The translations under genes and the position numbers were made by a program. From assembly GCA_022340305.1 (NCBI GenBank), contig JAJDOF010000102.1, positions 21,423 through 85,422 of the forward strand: a stretch of DNA of 64,000 nucleotides. Direction: 5' to 3'. Of this stretch, positions 1 through 8,657 are shown one piece after another (positions within the stretch are counted from its first letter, which is position 1; each line of letters starts with the position of its first letter). The notes beneath the pieces are model-generated. The model did not search any database and was not told the origin of the DNA. It saw only the letters and a list, made by a program, of their open reading frames with translations. The DNA is from Gammaproteobacteria bacterium. Lineage in GTDB: Bacteria > Pseudomonadota > Gammaproteobacteria > GCA-001735895.

Positions 1-378
1 CGCGTCCGGGTGCGGGATATTGTCGAAGGGGCGGGTTCGCAGGCTACTCCAGACACCGGTTTCGAGCAGGAAGCGCCGTAGCGTCCCGCGATCCTGGTTC
101 GATGGGTTTTCATGGCTGACCGAACCGAGATCATCGTCCATCTCGATTTGCACGGCAACCAGCCGACGCAGCGGGCCGCGAACGATACGTTCGATTTTGC
201 CGGCACGCGGTGCGCAAATACGGATATCTCGCCTGCGAACATCGCGCAACAGCACGGCACCAGCCTGCACCTGGTCGCCTTCCGCGTACATCACCTCGAA
301 ATTGACGCCACGGTAGTCACGCCCCAGTAAAGCGGTGCGTGATACATTCCTGGTTTCAAGGTTTAACGACTCGAGCAT
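1..378 (-). CDS. NqrA-like protein, N-terminal part (runs off left edge)
   Basis: The minus strand is open from an ATG at 378 to the window edge (126 codons). It starts behind a strong GGGAGG ribosome site. The translation has the barrel-sandwich layout of the NqrA/RnfC N-terminus: a GRDYRGV segment, an EGDQVQAGAVLL turn, a segment around APRAGKIERIVRG, and then the family block TGVWSSLRTRPF followed by D-N-I-P. NqrA is the quinone-side subunit of the Na+-translocating NADH:quinone reductase. The start lies closer to the GRDY block than I expect for classical NqrA, so this may be a shorter NqrA homologue. The C-terminal part and any nqrBCDEF genes lie outside the window. Confidence 0.72.
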   Translation of the reverse strand, partial: MLESLNLETRNVSRTALLGRDYRGVNFEVMYAEGDQVQAGAVLLRDVRRRDIRICAPRAGKIERIVRGPLRRLVAVQIEMDDDLGSVSHENPSNQDRGTLRRFLLETGVWSSLRTRPFDNIPHPDA

Positions 379-660
379 ACCCCTCCCTTGCGTTGGATTC
401 ACGCTGAGAGATTCTAGAGAACGGAGTTTTAAGTTTAATGACCTATATCACCTTATCACCCCGTTTCTCCGATTCGTGCCTGCACCATCGCAAGGCGAAG
501 ACCCTCACGCCAGACAGCGCTTCTACAACAGTGCTGGCGGCTGGCATGGATCCTGATAGTTGCGGCGCAGGGAAGACCGGAGCGGTGAATCTCTGGCCGG
601 AGTTAGCGGTTGGTGATATGCTCCGCGGCCTGAAGAAGATGCGGCGGGGAGTGGTCAAAA

Positions 661-1107
661 ATGAAATTTTCAAGGCTCAATATCGTATTGTCGATGCTGT
701 TGTTCCTGCTACTCGGCGCCGACATCGGCGACGTTCAGGCATCACAGGAACGTACCGGTGAGACCAGGGCCAACCTGCCATCACCGATAAACCAGGGGCA
801 TAAAGCGTCATTCACCGCCGATGGACTGCCGTACCGGTCCCGCGAGTTGGATTTTTACCAAGCCGGCCTGCAGCTGGCAGCCGCAAATCCGTCGACAAGA
901 TTCCAGGACGAGTGCAGTCAATGCCACGGCGACGCGGAGGAGTTCGTGCGCGAGTCGTTGATGTTCAAAAACGGAGTTTTGACAGGTCAGTTCACGAATA
1001 AGCCTTTGGTCGATTTCTTAAAAACCCACCAGAATTTAAAGCCTGAAGCGATCAGTTTTCACTCGGCATTGCTGAACAGGATTGCAGGTGAAATCGGTCT
1101 GCAATAA
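661..1107 (+). CDS. small secreted c-type cytochrome
   Basis: 148 aa. Residues 1-28 form an N-terminal signal peptide with a long Leu/Ile/Val core ending near VQA. There is one haem-c attachment motif, CSQCH (Cys85, Cys88, His89). After it there are few conserved features, and a possible Met ligand is not obvious. The mature protein is therefore a periplasmic or membrane-attached monohaem protein, probably an electron carrier. It stands alone between the NqrA-like gene and the convergent methyltransferase gene. The start at 661 follows a weak GGGAGTGG site. I do not recognise a named family beyond cytochrome c. Confidence 0.7.
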   Translation: MKFSRLNIVLSMLLFLLLGADIGDVQASQERTGETRANLPSPINQGHKASFTADGLPYRSRELDFYQAGLQLAAANPSTRFQDECSQCHGDAEEFVRESLMFKNGVLTGQFTNKPLVDFLKTHQNLKPEAISFHSALLNRIAGEIGLQ

Positions 1108-1152
1108 CGACCTGGCTTGCCCCCGGGTTCTCCCTAGCAAACCGATTCAGGC

Positions 1153-1175
1153 CAGGTTGGAGACATTTCAACCTG
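1153..1175. terminator. stem-loop between convergent genes
   Basis: The 7-bp arms CAGGTTG (1153-1159) and CAACCTG (1169-1175) enclose a 9-nt loop, between the ends of the cytochrome gene and the convergent methyltransferase gene. There is no T-tract on either strand, so it is only a candidate 3'-end structure. Confidence 0.3.
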
Positions 1176-1260
1176 CCAGGTTCGAGTCAGGATACTGATG
1201 ATTCCGCTATTAGGGCCCAGGATACCTGAGCGAAAGTATGCGGGGTGTCCCGAGGGTTGT

Positions 1261-2202
1261 TCAGGTGCGCTGGCGGATATCGGATAACATGTCGCGCAGC
1301 GCCCGAATGTGCTCGGGGCCGGTGCCGCAACAACCGCCCACGATCTGCACCCCGTAATCTCGAATCCAGCCTTCGATTTCGAGCGCGTACTGCTGCGGTG
1401 AACTGACCTCTTCGTAGCGCCAGTCCGGGAGGATCAATTTACCCGTTTCGGCATAGGCCAGCAACGGGCCCGACCAATGCTGTCGCAGTACGGCCAGAGC
1501 CGGGGCGGTATCTTCGACCCGGGTGTGCATGATACCCGCAGCCAGACCGCCAAGCGGCTTGAGGCTATCGACCATTTCCCCGAAATCGTGCGCGACCGTA
1601 GTATCGTCGGTGTTCTTCCAGCGCAGGCTGCGCACGTCGACACCGTTGTCTGCCAACATTGCACTGAACCCGATCATTACCGGTAGGCCGGTAGCAACAG
1701 CGGCACGAATAACGATCCCTGCGTTTTCGATATCGCGCATCATTTCGGCAATAATCAAATCCACGCCGGCATTCACCAGGCTCTCGGCCAGTTCCTGGTA
1801 ACTGGATTCGATCTGGCCGTCTATCGCCACCTCGCGATGACTGGTCAACGGTGGCATGCTCGACATTGAACCGGCGATGAGTACCGTTTCGTCGGCAACA
1901 TTGTCTCGTGCTTGCTGCGCCAGCTGCACTGACTTCAGGTTTAGCATCTTGGACTCATGCCCGAGATTGATGCTCTCCAGCACGTGGCGGGCAGTCGAAT
2001 AGGTATTTGCGGTGATTATTTGCGCACCGGCACGAATGTAGTCTTCGTGCACCGCACGCACTTCATCGGGATTGGTTTTGGTGGCCAGCCCGCTCCACAC
2101 ATTCTTGTCCAGGGATACACCACGGCGACGAATTTCGGTGCTCACACCACCATCGAGGAGTATTATTTCACCCTGTTGCAGGCGTTCGATCAGGCTACTC
2201 AT
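1261..2202 (-). CDS. homocysteine S-methyltransferase family protein
   Basis: 313 aa, the normal length for the MmuM/BHMT-like barrel. The N-terminus has the family opening LLDGGVSTEI, and the C-terminus carries the zinc-binding GGCCGTGPEHI motif (Cys291-Cys292). The enzymes transfer a methyl group from S-methylmethionine, betaine or similar donors to homocysteine through zinc-activated thiolate. The usual first zinc ligand, the Cys of a G-x-N-C motif, appears here as His in AAGIMHTRVED; this subfamily may use a Cys-Cys-His site. The gene is monocistronic, converging on the cytochrome gene and diverging from the lipoprotein gene. The methyl donor cannot be told from sequence. Confidence 0.85.
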   Translation of the reverse strand: MSSLIERLQQGEIILLDGGVSTEIRRRGVSLDKNVWSGLATKTNPDEVRAVHEDYIRAGAQIITANTYSTARHVLESINLGHESKMLNLKSVQLAQQARDNVADETVLIAGSMSSMPPLTSHREVAIDGQIESSYQELAESLVNAGVDLIIAEMMRDIENAGIVIRAAVATGLPVMIGFSAMLADNGVDVRSLRWKNTDDTTVAHDFGEMVDSLKPLGGLAAGIMHTRVEDTAPALAVLRQHWSGPLLAYAETGKLILPDWRYEEVSSPQQYALEIEGWIRDYGVQIVGGCCGTGPEHIRALRDMLSDIRQRT

Positions 2203-2316
2203 GAGTCAGACATCGGCAGTGGAAACACTGCCGAAGTGTACCAGAGAAGCGGTGAGTAACTCGACAAATTACCGGAGATTGGGATACCTTTGCAGCTCTA
2301 CTGGTTTGAAAGCTTC

Positions 2317-2916
2317 ATGATCCCCATTATTCCATTGCTCAGATCAATCTCGCTGCCGGCATTGCTGGCCTGCCTGCTGCAGGCCTGCGCGAGTACTACC
2401 CCGGTTATCGAGTCGCAGCCGCTGGCCGAGCAACAGCGCATCAACGAGCTCGAACTGGCGATCCTGGCGTTGGGCGCGGACATCGATCCCGGCGAGGCGC
2501 ACGATGCCGCGACGATCGCGATCGAATATCCGCTCCAGCTGGCACATGAGTACCAGCTTACCGACCCGCCCTTGATGCATAACTTTCTCGTCAACGTGGG
2601 GGTGAAACCGCGTGGGCTTTGTGTCGACTGGACCTACGACCTGCTGACACGCCTGCAGCAGGAGCGTTTTCGCAGCCTGGGCCTGCACTGGGGGATCGCC
2701 AACTATGACAGGCTGTTTCGCATCGAACACAGCACTGTAATCATCAGCGCGCGCGGTGACCCGCTGGCAAGTGGCCTGGTGCTCGACCCCTGGCGTCATT
2801 CGGGACAGCTGTTCTGGGCAAAGACACTGGAAGATTCCCAATACCTGTGGAAACCGCATGCCGAAATACATGCACTGAAACGTGAACGCAAAACCCTGCG
2901 GCAGGAGCGGCCATGA
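2317..2916 (+). CDS. lipoprotein with possible papain/transglutaminase-like fold
   Basis: 199 aa from the ATG at 2317; a TTG at 2290 would only add a polar stretch in front of the signal peptide. The signal peptide ends in a lipobox, LLQAC, so the protein is predicted to be lipid-anchored. The mature domain holds a Cys in GLCVDWTYDL, a His in IEHSTVII and an Asp in LVLDPWR. Their order and local context resemble the Cys-His-Asp triad of transglutaminase-like or papain-like hydrolases; this is my inference. Its stop overlaps the start of the 23-aa ORF (ATGA), so the two are translationally linked. I do not recognise the family. Confidence 0.72.
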   Translation: MIPIIPLLRSISLPALLACLLQACASTTPVIESQPLAEQQRINELELAILALGADIDPGEAHDAATIAIEYPLQLAHEYQLTDPPLMHNFLVNVGVKPRGLCVDWTYDLLTRLQQERFRSLGLHWGIANYDRLFRIEHSTVIISARGDPLASGLVLDPWRHSGQLFWAKTLEDSQYLWKPHAEIHALKRERKTLRQERP

Positions 2917-2984
2917 AAACGATGATCAAACCGTCTAACGATACGCCTCGAACCGAACCGCGACTCCTGACAGGCCACAAATGA
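2913..2984 (+). CDS. 23-aa small ORF coupled at both ends (ATGA/ATGA)
   Basis: An ATG at 2913 opens a 23-codon frame whose start overlaps the lipoprotein stop (ATGA) and whose stop overlaps the phosphoesterase start (ATGA at 2981). A clear AGGAG sits at 2903-2907, five bases before the ATG, whereas the phosphoesterase start has no obvious ribosome site of its own. The peptide is short, hydrophilic and basic (K, R, T, P) and resembles nothing I know. The likely role is translational: a leader that hands ribosomes to the phosphoesterase gene. It could still be a chance frame. Confidence 0.4.
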   Translation: MKTMIKPSNDTPRTEPRLLTGHK

Positions 2985-3649
2985 CTACTCGTATCGGCCT
3001 GATCAGCGATGTTCATTCCAGCCCGGTTGCACTGGCCGAGGCACTGCGCATATTCGTCGACCAACAGGTTGATGACATCATCTGCGCCGGCGATATTGCT
3101 GGCTACTATGACTCGCTACTGCCGACCGTCCGGCTCCTGGTAAAGGCCAACTGCAAGACAATTGTCGGCAACCACGATCAAACCTGGCTGGAGCAAAACG
3201 CCGCGAACTATGCGAATGACGACGCCAGCGCCGATAGTGGCCCTGATAACAGCCCTGATAACAGTGAGATTCGCAGCTACCTGCAGCAATTACCGCAGAC
3301 TCTGGAGCTTTCCATCGAAGGCAAGCGACTGTTCATCGTGCACGCCAATCCGCCGAGCGAACAGCACGGTGGAATCAAGTTGCGCGATCGTTACGGCAAT
3401 ATCAATGCCGAGCGCAAGGCCGACTGGACACAGTCACTGGCCGATTTCGAACATGACGTGCTGATCGTCGGCCACACCCACCAGGTCTATGCCGAGCAAC
3501 TGGGGCGGGTGCTGGTAATCAACCCCGGTAGCGTTCCATTCAATCACAGCTGCATGGTCCTGTCCTTGCCGGACCTCGGGGTCGAAACCTACGCGCTGGG
3601 CGGTCGGGAAATCACCCACTGCTGGAACTTCAGCATGCTGCAGAGCTGA
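2981..3649 (+). CDS. YfcE-like metallophosphoesterase
   Basis: 222 aa, full length for small calcineurin-like phosphoesterases. All metal-binding motifs are present in order: SDVHSS (D-x-H), AGDIAGY (GD), VGNHD (GNHD), a His in VHANPP and VGHTH near residue 164 (GHxH). These enzymes are cytoplasmic binuclear-metal phosphodiesterases or phosphatases; substrates vary and cannot be read from the sequence. An acidic insert rich in D/N/S and containing a tandem SPDNSPDNS repeat lies between the GNHD motif and the next strand. The start overlaps the upstream 23-aa ORF, and the antiporter gene follows in the same reading frame after the TGA at 3647. Confidence 0.88.
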   Translation: MTTRIGLISDVHSSPVALAEALRIFVDQQVDDIICAGDIAGYYDSLLPTVRLLVKANCKTIVGNHDQTWLEQNAANYANDDASADSGPDNSPDNSEIRSYLQQLPQTLELSIEGKRLFIVHANPPSEQHGGIKLRDRYGNINAERKADWTQSLADFEHDVLIVGHTHQVYAEQLGRVLVINPGSVPFNHSCMVLSLPDLGVETYALGGREITHCWNFSMLQS

Positions 3650-3652
3650 CCC

Positions 3653-4864
3653 CTGGATACCTCGCTCGCGATACTGCAAGTAGCCGTCATCCTGATGGCG
3701 TCACGGCTCATGGGCGAACTGGCTGTCTACCTGCGCTCGCCCGCCGTCATCGGTGAGATTGTCGCCGGCGTCATCCTTGGTCCCACGCTGCTGGGATTCA
3801 TCGAGGCCGAGGGCCTGATCCTGATCCTGGGCGAAATCGGCATCATCCTGCTGCTGTTCGAGGTTGGGCTGGAAACCGATATCGGTGAACTGGCTAAAGC
3901 CGGCGTCAAGTCGGTGGTGGTAGCGTTTACCGGTTTCGTGCTGCCTTTTGTCAGTTGCTTCGCCCTCAGCTACTACCTGTTTTCCCTGGACCTGCAGGTG
4001 TCCCTCCTGATCGCCGGAACCATGACCGCAACCAGCATCGGCATCACCATGCGCACCCTGTCCGACCTCGGCAGAGGTCAAAGCCGCGAGGGACACATCA
4101 TTCTCGGCGCCGCGGTGCTGGACGATATCATGGGCGTACTGCTGCTCGCCATCCTGTTCAATTTTGTTACCCACGGCAGATTCGATGCTATCGGCACCTC
4201 ACGCATTCTGCTCTTCATGTTCGTCTTCTTCATGATTGCGCCGGCCCTGGCAAAATCCATCAGCTACATCATTCATCGCTGGGAGTCATTCAGCGAAATC
4301 CCCGGTATCGTGCCTACTTCGATCGTTTCGCTGGTGCTGTTCCTTGCCTGGCTGTCGCATGCGATCGGAATCCCCGAGCTACTCGGCGGTTTTGCGACCG
4401 GCCTGGCATTGTCGCGCCGCTTTTTTCTACCTTTTGGCGTTGCACTCAAGGCCAACCCTGAATTCTCGAAGCACGTACAGGAACAGATGAAACCGATCAT
4501 CAACCTGTTCACCCCGATCTTCTTTGCCATGGTTGGACTTTCACTGGACCTGAGTTCGCTTGACTGGAGTTCGTCATTTTTCTGGATTTTTTCGATATCG
4601 CTGGTTGCGGTCGCGATCCTTTCCAAAAGTTGCGGCGCCCTGCTGTTGTCGAGTGAAACCCTCACGCGCCGTATGGTCATCGGCATGTCCATGGTGCCGC
4701 GCGGGGAGGTGGGTCTGATATTCGCTCAACTGGGTCTGCTCTCCGGTGTGTTCAATCCCGAAATTTATACCACCGTCGTCATCGTTATCGCCTATACGAC
4801 GCTGTTCACGCCCTTCTGGTTGCGGCTGTTCTACAAGCACTACGGGCACCTGCTCGAAGATTGA
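3653..4864 (+). CDS. CPA2-family cation:proton antiporter (KefB-like), probable CTG start
   Basis: About 12 membrane segments with the CPA2 signature at the start (SPAVIGEIVAGVILGPTLLG) and a GxATGLALSRR segment after helix 8. It lacks a C-terminal TrkA-N domain, so it is a membrane-only antiporter of about 400 aa. The first ATG (3695) would cut the first helix. The in-frame upstream codons, LDTSLAILQVAVIL, match the usual N-terminal helix of the family, and the best start is a CTG at 3653, four bases after the phosphoesterase stop. It probably exchanges K+ or Na+ for protons at the inner membrane. Translation is likely coupled to the upstream gene. Confidence 0.85.
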   Translation: MDTSLAILQVAVILMASRLMGELAVYLRSPAVIGEIVAGVILGPTLLGFIEAEGLILILGEIGIILLLFEVGLETDIGELAKAGVKSVVVAFTGFVLPFVSCFALSYYLFSLDLQVSLLIAGTMTATSIGITMRTLSDLGRGQSREGHIILGAAVLDDIMGVLLLAILFNFVTHGRFDAIGTSRILLFMFVFFMIAPALAKSISYIIHRWESFSEIPGIVPTSIVSLVLFLAWLSHAIGIPELLGGFATGLALSRRFFLPFGVALKANPEFSKHVQEQMKPIINLFTPIFFAMVGLSLDLSSLDWSSSFFWIFSISLVAVAILSKSCGALLLSSETLTRRMVIGMSMVPRGEVGLIFAQLGLLSGVFNPEIYTTVVIVIAYTTLFTPFWLRLFYKHYGHLLED

Positions 4865-4972
4865 GCGCCACAGCCGGACCTGCACCGGGTCTGTGCAAGA
4901 ATTGATCCGCAAGGGCATCCGCTGCGTAATCACAGGCATGTTTATTCAATCTTCTAACTTTAGAGCGCTGTC

Positions 4973-5695
4973 TTGACCGCGGAACCCCAGCAGATTCTCA
5001 TCGTAGGTGGCAGTGGGGGTATCGGCCAGGCCCTGGTCGATGAGTTGCTAATGCGCTTTCCCGAGGCACAGATCGGGGCCAGTTACTACCATGGCAGGCG
5101 CGGGATCACGCATGAGCGTCTCTGTTGGCGGGCGCTTGATGTTCGCGATTCCCTGGCCATCGACAGCTGGGCGGGTACTTTCAAACGCGTTGACTGGATC
5201 GTCAACGCGGCCGGCTACCTGCACGGCAGTCACGGCGGACCAGAAAAGAGCATCCGCGCCCTCGACCCTGAATTCCTGCTGGAGAACATCCGTATCAATA
5301 CCCTGCCGACGCTGCTGCTCGCCAAATCTTTCGCGGCAGCGCTCAAGCAGAGCCCGGCTCCGCTACTCGCCACCGTGTCGGCACGCGTCGGCAGTATCGA
5401 GGACAACCGTCTCGGAGGCTGGTACAGCTATCGCATTTCAAAGGCCGCGCTCAACATGGCGCTGAAAACCCTGAGCATAGAATGGCAACACAGCCACCCG
5501 CGCGGCTGCGTCGCGGCGCTGCACCCGGGCACCAACGACACCGCACTGTCAAAACCCTTTCAGTCGAATGTGGCCGCAGACGACCTGTTCGACCCAGCGT
5601 ACACGGCGTCCATGTTCATCGATCTGCTGACCGGGCTGAAGCCCGCCGACAGTGGTCGCTTCTGGGCCTGGAACGGCGAAATTCTTCCCTGGTAA
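4973..5695 (+). CDS. SDR-family NAD(P)-dependent oxidoreductase
   Basis: 240 aa with a TTG start. The Rossmann nucleotide-binding motif [10 protein letters not shown] lies at residues 11-20, NAAGYLH in the middle, and the catalytic Ser-Tyr-x3-Lys as [10 protein letters not shown] near residue 152. The overall pattern is that of the C-factor/CsgA-like branch of short-chain dehydrogenases, which reduce or oxidise alcohols and ketones on unknown substrates. The glutathione peroxidase gene follows after 17 bases, so the two are probably co-transcribed. Confidence 0.85.
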   Translation: MTAEPQQILIVGGSGGIGQALVDELLMRFPEAQIGASYYHGRRGITHERLCWRALDVRDSLAIDSWAGTFKRVDWIVNAAGYLHGSHGGPEKSIRALDPEFLLENIRINTLPTLLLAKSFAAALKQSPAPLLATVSARVGSIEDNRLGGWYSYRISKAALNMALKTLSIEWQHSHPRGCVAALHPGTNDTALSKPFQSNVAADDLFDPAYTASMFIDLLTGLKPADSGRFWAWNGEILPW

Positions 5696-5712
5696 AACTC
5701 AAAGGAAAGCTG

Positions 5713-6255
5713 ATGAAACTGTCAAAACTATCGATCGCATTTACCCTGTTGTTGCTATCCACCAACGCGGCCGCCAGCTGCGGCCCACTACTCGACTTCG
5801 AAGCGCAAAAACTGCGTTCCAGTGAGCAGGTCAATTTTTGTGACTCCTATGCAGACAAGTTGCTGCTGGTGGTCAACACCGCCAGCCATTGTGGCTTCAC
5901 GCCACAGTTCGAGGGCCTGGAAACGCTTTACCGCAAATACCAGAAGCAGGGACTTGAAATTGTCGGCTTCCCCTCTAACGACTTTTACCAGGAAGCATCC
6001 AGCGAAGCGAAGACTGCCGAGATCTGTTACATCAATTATGGCGTCAGCTTTACCATGCTGTCCCCGGGAGCGGTACGCGGTAGCGATGCCAATGCCCTGT
6101 TCCGCGAACTTGCGCAGCGCACCAGGGCGCCTGGCTGGAATTTCAACAAGTACCTGATCCAGCGCGATGGACAAACGGTCAGCCACTATGGCTCAAGGGT
6201 CGAGCCCCTGGATAGCGAGCTGGAATCCGACATCCTGCAAGCCCTGGCGCGCTAA
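5713..6255 (+). CDS. exported glutathione peroxidase-like protein
   Basis: 180 aa from the ATG at 5713, behind AAAGGAAAG. It has a signal peptide of about 21 residues ending in AAAS, so it acts in the periplasm. The peroxidatic Cys60 sits in [16 protein letters not shown], and the WNFNK segment supplies the conserved Trp and Asn. The usual catalytic Gln motif FPCNQF reads FPSNDF here, so the Gln position is Asp. Such proteins normally reduce hydroperoxides using thioredoxin or glutathione. The stop touches the next start (TAAATG), so it is in an operon with the DUF3429 gene. Confidence 0.87.
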   Translation: MKLSKLSIAFTLLLLSTNAAASCGPLLDFEAQKLRSSEQVNFCDSYADKLLLVVNTASHCGFTPQFEGLETLYRKYQKQGLEIVGFPSNDFYQEASSEAKTAEICYINYGVSFTMLSPGAVRGSDANALFRELAQRTRAPGWNFNKYLIQRDGQTVSHYGSRVEPLDSELESDILQALAR

Positions 6256-6681
6256 ATGACCACCTCCCCTGCGCCGGCGGTGAACCGGGTGCTGGGCTAT
6301 GCCGGGCTCATTCCGTTCTTGCTGCCTGCACTGCTGGTTTTGTCGGGGTCGGAGCATGGGCCTGCAATAACAGCGCTGGCGGGCAGCTATGCGCTCGCCA
6401 TCATCTGTTTTATCTGCGGCAGCTGGTGGGGCATGGCACAGGCATCGGGCGCGCGCGCGACCTTGTGGCTCAGCAACGCTTACCTGCTGGTGGCGTTGCT
6501 GTTGTATCTGTTTGCCCCCCTATGGTGGTCCCTGTCCGCCGCATTCCTACTAATGGGCGCGTGGCTCTGTGAGCAAAATGACGAATTATTTCCCACCTAC
6601 CCGCAGGACTATCGCCGCATGCGCACCATCCTGACGCTGATCGCGGCGGTCTCAATGGGTCTCCTGCAGCTCTCCGCGTAA
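6256..6681 (+). CDS. DUF3429 family inner-membrane protein
   Basis: 141 aa, almost entirely hydrophobic, with four or five predicted membrane segments. The LGYAGLIPFLLPALL opening and the CGSWWGMAQ motif around residue 56 match the DUF3429 family as I know it. Function is unknown. It starts directly after the peroxidase stop and so is translated from the same message. Confidence 0.75.
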   Translation: MTTSPAPAVNRVLGYAGLIPFLLPALLVLSGSEHGPAITALAGSYALAIICFICGSWWGMAQASGARATLWLSNAYLLVALLLYLFAPLWWSLSAAFLLMGAWLCEQNDELFPTYPQDYRRMRTILTLIAAVSMGLLQLSA

Positions 6682-6773
6682 GCCCGGACACCCCCTGGAG
6701 CAAAACCTCACGGCTGTGATCCGAAACCTGCTGACCTGCGTAAATAATCCCATTGACCCAAATCACCGAGACG

Positions 6774-7175
6774 ATGAAAACAGCTTCCAGCATTCACAAA
6801 CTGAAACAGCCGGCGCGCATCAGCGAGGCTCGCATACACATCAGCAATCTGCGCCTGCGCACTTACATCGGGTTCAACCCGGATGAAAAAACCAAGCAGC
6901 AGGACATTATCGTCAATGCCGAGATTCACTACCGTGCCGACTCGACGTTCACCAGTGACGCCGAAGCCGACGCGCTGAATTACAAAAGTATTACCAAGCG
7001 CATGATTCATCATATCGAGAACGGCCGCTTCCAGTTGCTCGAAAAGCTTACCGCTGATCTGCTCGCCATCGCAACCGAAGCGGAGCAGGTGAGCTATGCC
7101 GAAGTTCGGGTTGACAAACCACACGCGCTACGCTTTGCTGACTCGGTTGCAGTTACGCTGAGCGCCTCCCGGTAA
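6774..7175 (+). CDS. folX: dihydroneopterin triphosphate 2'-epimerase (FolX)
   Basis: 133 aa from the ATG at 6774; a TTG at 6753 would add seven residues. The tunnelling-fold pattern is clear: NLRLRTYIGFNPDEK, then DALNYKSITK, RFQLLEKLTADLL and VDKPHALRFADSV. These match FolX rather than FolB, especially the LRLRTYIG opening and the pterin-binding Glu in the LLEKL block. FolX epimerises 7,8-dihydroneopterin triphosphate to dihydromonapterin triphosphate, the branch step to tetrahydromonapterin. It leads a folX-folM-folE cluster with a 7-base gap to folM. Confidence 0.88.
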   Translation: MKTASSIHKLKQPARISEARIHISNLRLRTYIGFNPDEKTKQQDIIVNAEIHYRADSTFTSDAEADALNYKSITKRMIHHIENGRFQLLEKLTADLLAIATEAEQVSYAEVRVDKPHALRFADSVAVTLSASR

Positions 7176-7182
7176 ACCAACA

Positions 7183-7932
7183 GTGCCAGTCAACGACAAT
7201 AACGACAGCAATTCTCCCATTGTCATCACCGGGGGTGCGCAGCGCCTCGGCCTGGCGGTAGCGAGAAGCCTGCGGGCTCAGCGACAGTCCGTGGTGATCA
7301 CCTACCGTCGTGAGCGTCCGCTCCTCGAGCAACTGCGGCACGAGGGTATAGAAACCATTCACGCCGATTTTGACGACGCCGATGGGCCTGACCTGCTGGC
7401 AGCGGAACTGGCTACTCGTTACCGCTCGCTGCGAGCCCTGATTCACAACGCATCACAGTGGCTACCAGAAGGTGGCGACAACGACCATAGCCAGGTCATG
7501 GAGCGGATGCTCAAGGTGCATGTGCGCGCGCCCTATTTGCTCAACCTGGCGTGCGGCGAACTGCTGCGACGCCATGGCGATCAACAGGGCCCTGCCGACA
7601 TCATCCACATGAGCGACTACGTTGCCAGCACCGGTAGCAGCAAACACATCGCCTATGCTGCGAGCAAAGCGGCGCTCGAAAATCTGACTCTTTCATTTGC
7701 CAGCAAATATGCACCCCTGGTCAAGGTCAACAGCATTGCGCCAGCATTGTTGATGTTCAATCCGGGGGACGATGAAACCTATCGCCAGAAAGCAAGGAGT
7801 AAATCGTTGCTGGGGATAGTACCCGGTGCAGAAGAAGCCGTGAATGCGGTTTGCTACCTGCTGCAAAGCCGCTACCTGACGGGCAAAACAATCGCACTCG
7901 ACGGCGGACGCCACCTTGCGCGCGCCAGTTAA
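7183..7932 (+). CDS. folM: dihydromonapterin reductase (FolM), SDR family
   Basis: 249 aa with a GTG start. The glycine motif is [13 protein letters not shown] (TGGxxxxG), followed by IHNASQW in place of the more usual NNAG, and a Tyr-x3-Lys pair in [11 protein letters not shown]. These features and the neighbours identify FolM, which reduces dihydromonapterin (and weakly dihydrofolate) to the tetrahydro form with NADPH. It sits between folX and folE in a compact pterin operon. Confidence 0.87.
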   Translation: MPVNDNNDSNSPIVITGGAQRLGLAVARSLRAQRQSVVITYRRERPLLEQLRHEGIETIHADFDDADGPDLLAAELATRYRSLRALIHNASQWLPEGGDNDHSQVMERMLKVHVRAPYLLNLACGELLRRHGDQQGPADIIHMSDYVASTGSSKHIAYAASKAALENLTLSFASKYAPLVKVNSIAPALLMFNPGDDETYRQKARSKSLLGIVPGAEEAVNAVCYLLQSRYLTGKTIALDGGRHLARAS

Positions 7933-7976
7933 GCCGACAACAAAAAAGTAACCGTAACTATCACCGAGGAATCATC

Positions 7977-8657
7977 ATGGACACGAATCTCGCCCACAGT
8001 ACCGCCGACATCCAGTCACCCTATTCACTGGAAGCAGACCTGGTACGCCATGCATTACTCGAACGTGGCCTGGAGACACCATTGCTGCCACACCAGTTCG
8101 AGCGTGATGAGAAATATCAACGCATCAAGAAATCGTTTACCGATATCGCGCGCACCCTGGGACTCGATCTCAGCGACGACAGCCTCTCGGAAACTCCGCA
8201 TCGAATCGCCAAGATGTATGTGGACGAAATCTTCAGTGGTCTAAATTATTTCAACTTTCCCAAGATCACCGTGATCGACAACAAGATGGGCGTCGAGGAG
8301 ATGGTCAAGGTCCGCGACATCAGCCTGACCAGCACTTGCGAGCATCATTTCGTTACCATCGACGGTACGGCTAAGGTCGCCTACATTCCCAAGGACAAGA
8401 TTATCGGCCTGTCCAAAATCAATCGCATCGTGCGCTTCTTCGCGCAACGCCCGCAGGTGCAGGAACGGCTGACACAGCAGGTACTGGTGGCACTGCAAAC
8501 CCTGCTGCAAACCGACGATGTCGCGGTCAGCATCGAGGCGATTCACTATTGCGTCAAGTCGCGCGGCGTGATGGACGCCAATTCGCGTACCCAGACCACG
8601 GCACTGGGCGGCAACTTCAAGGCACAGCATAAAACGCGGGCCGAATTTCTCGCCTGA
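7977..8657 (+). CDS. folE: GTP cyclohydrolase I (FolE)
   Basis: 226 aa from the ATG at 7977, preceded by GAGGAATCATC. Zinc ligands are visible in TSTCEHHF (Cys, His) and HYCVKSRG (Cys); the substrate-binding blocks GLSKINRIV and the [10 protein letters not shown] helix are intact. The enzyme opens and re-closes GTP to 7,8-dihydroneopterin triphosphate, the common precursor of folate and of monapterin. With folX and folM the cluster can take GTP to tetrahydromonapterin, apart from a phosphatase step. The stop is immediately followed by the ubiG start (TGAATG). Confidence 0.94.
   Translation: MDTNLAHSTADIQSPYSLEADLVRHALLERGLETPLLPHQFERDEKYQRIKKSFTDIARTLGLDLSDDSLSETPHRIAKMYVDEIFSGLNYFNFPKITVIDNKMGVEEMVKVRDISLTSTCEHHFVTIDGTAKVAYIPKDKIIGLSKINRIVRFFAQRPQVQERLTQQVLVALQTLLQTDDVAVSIEAIHYCVKSRGVMDANSRTQTTALGGNFKAQHKTRAEFLA

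Noticed and set aside
1170..1200. GGTTCGAGTC resembling a tRNA T-loop
   Set aside because: No acceptor or anticodon arms can be drawn around it. The bases belong to a simple stem-loop.
2981..4864. Possible phosphoesterase-antiporter fusion by TGA read-through
   Set aside because: The frames agree, but no selenocysteine or read-through context is evident, and the antiporter N-terminus is explained by a CTG start just after the stop.
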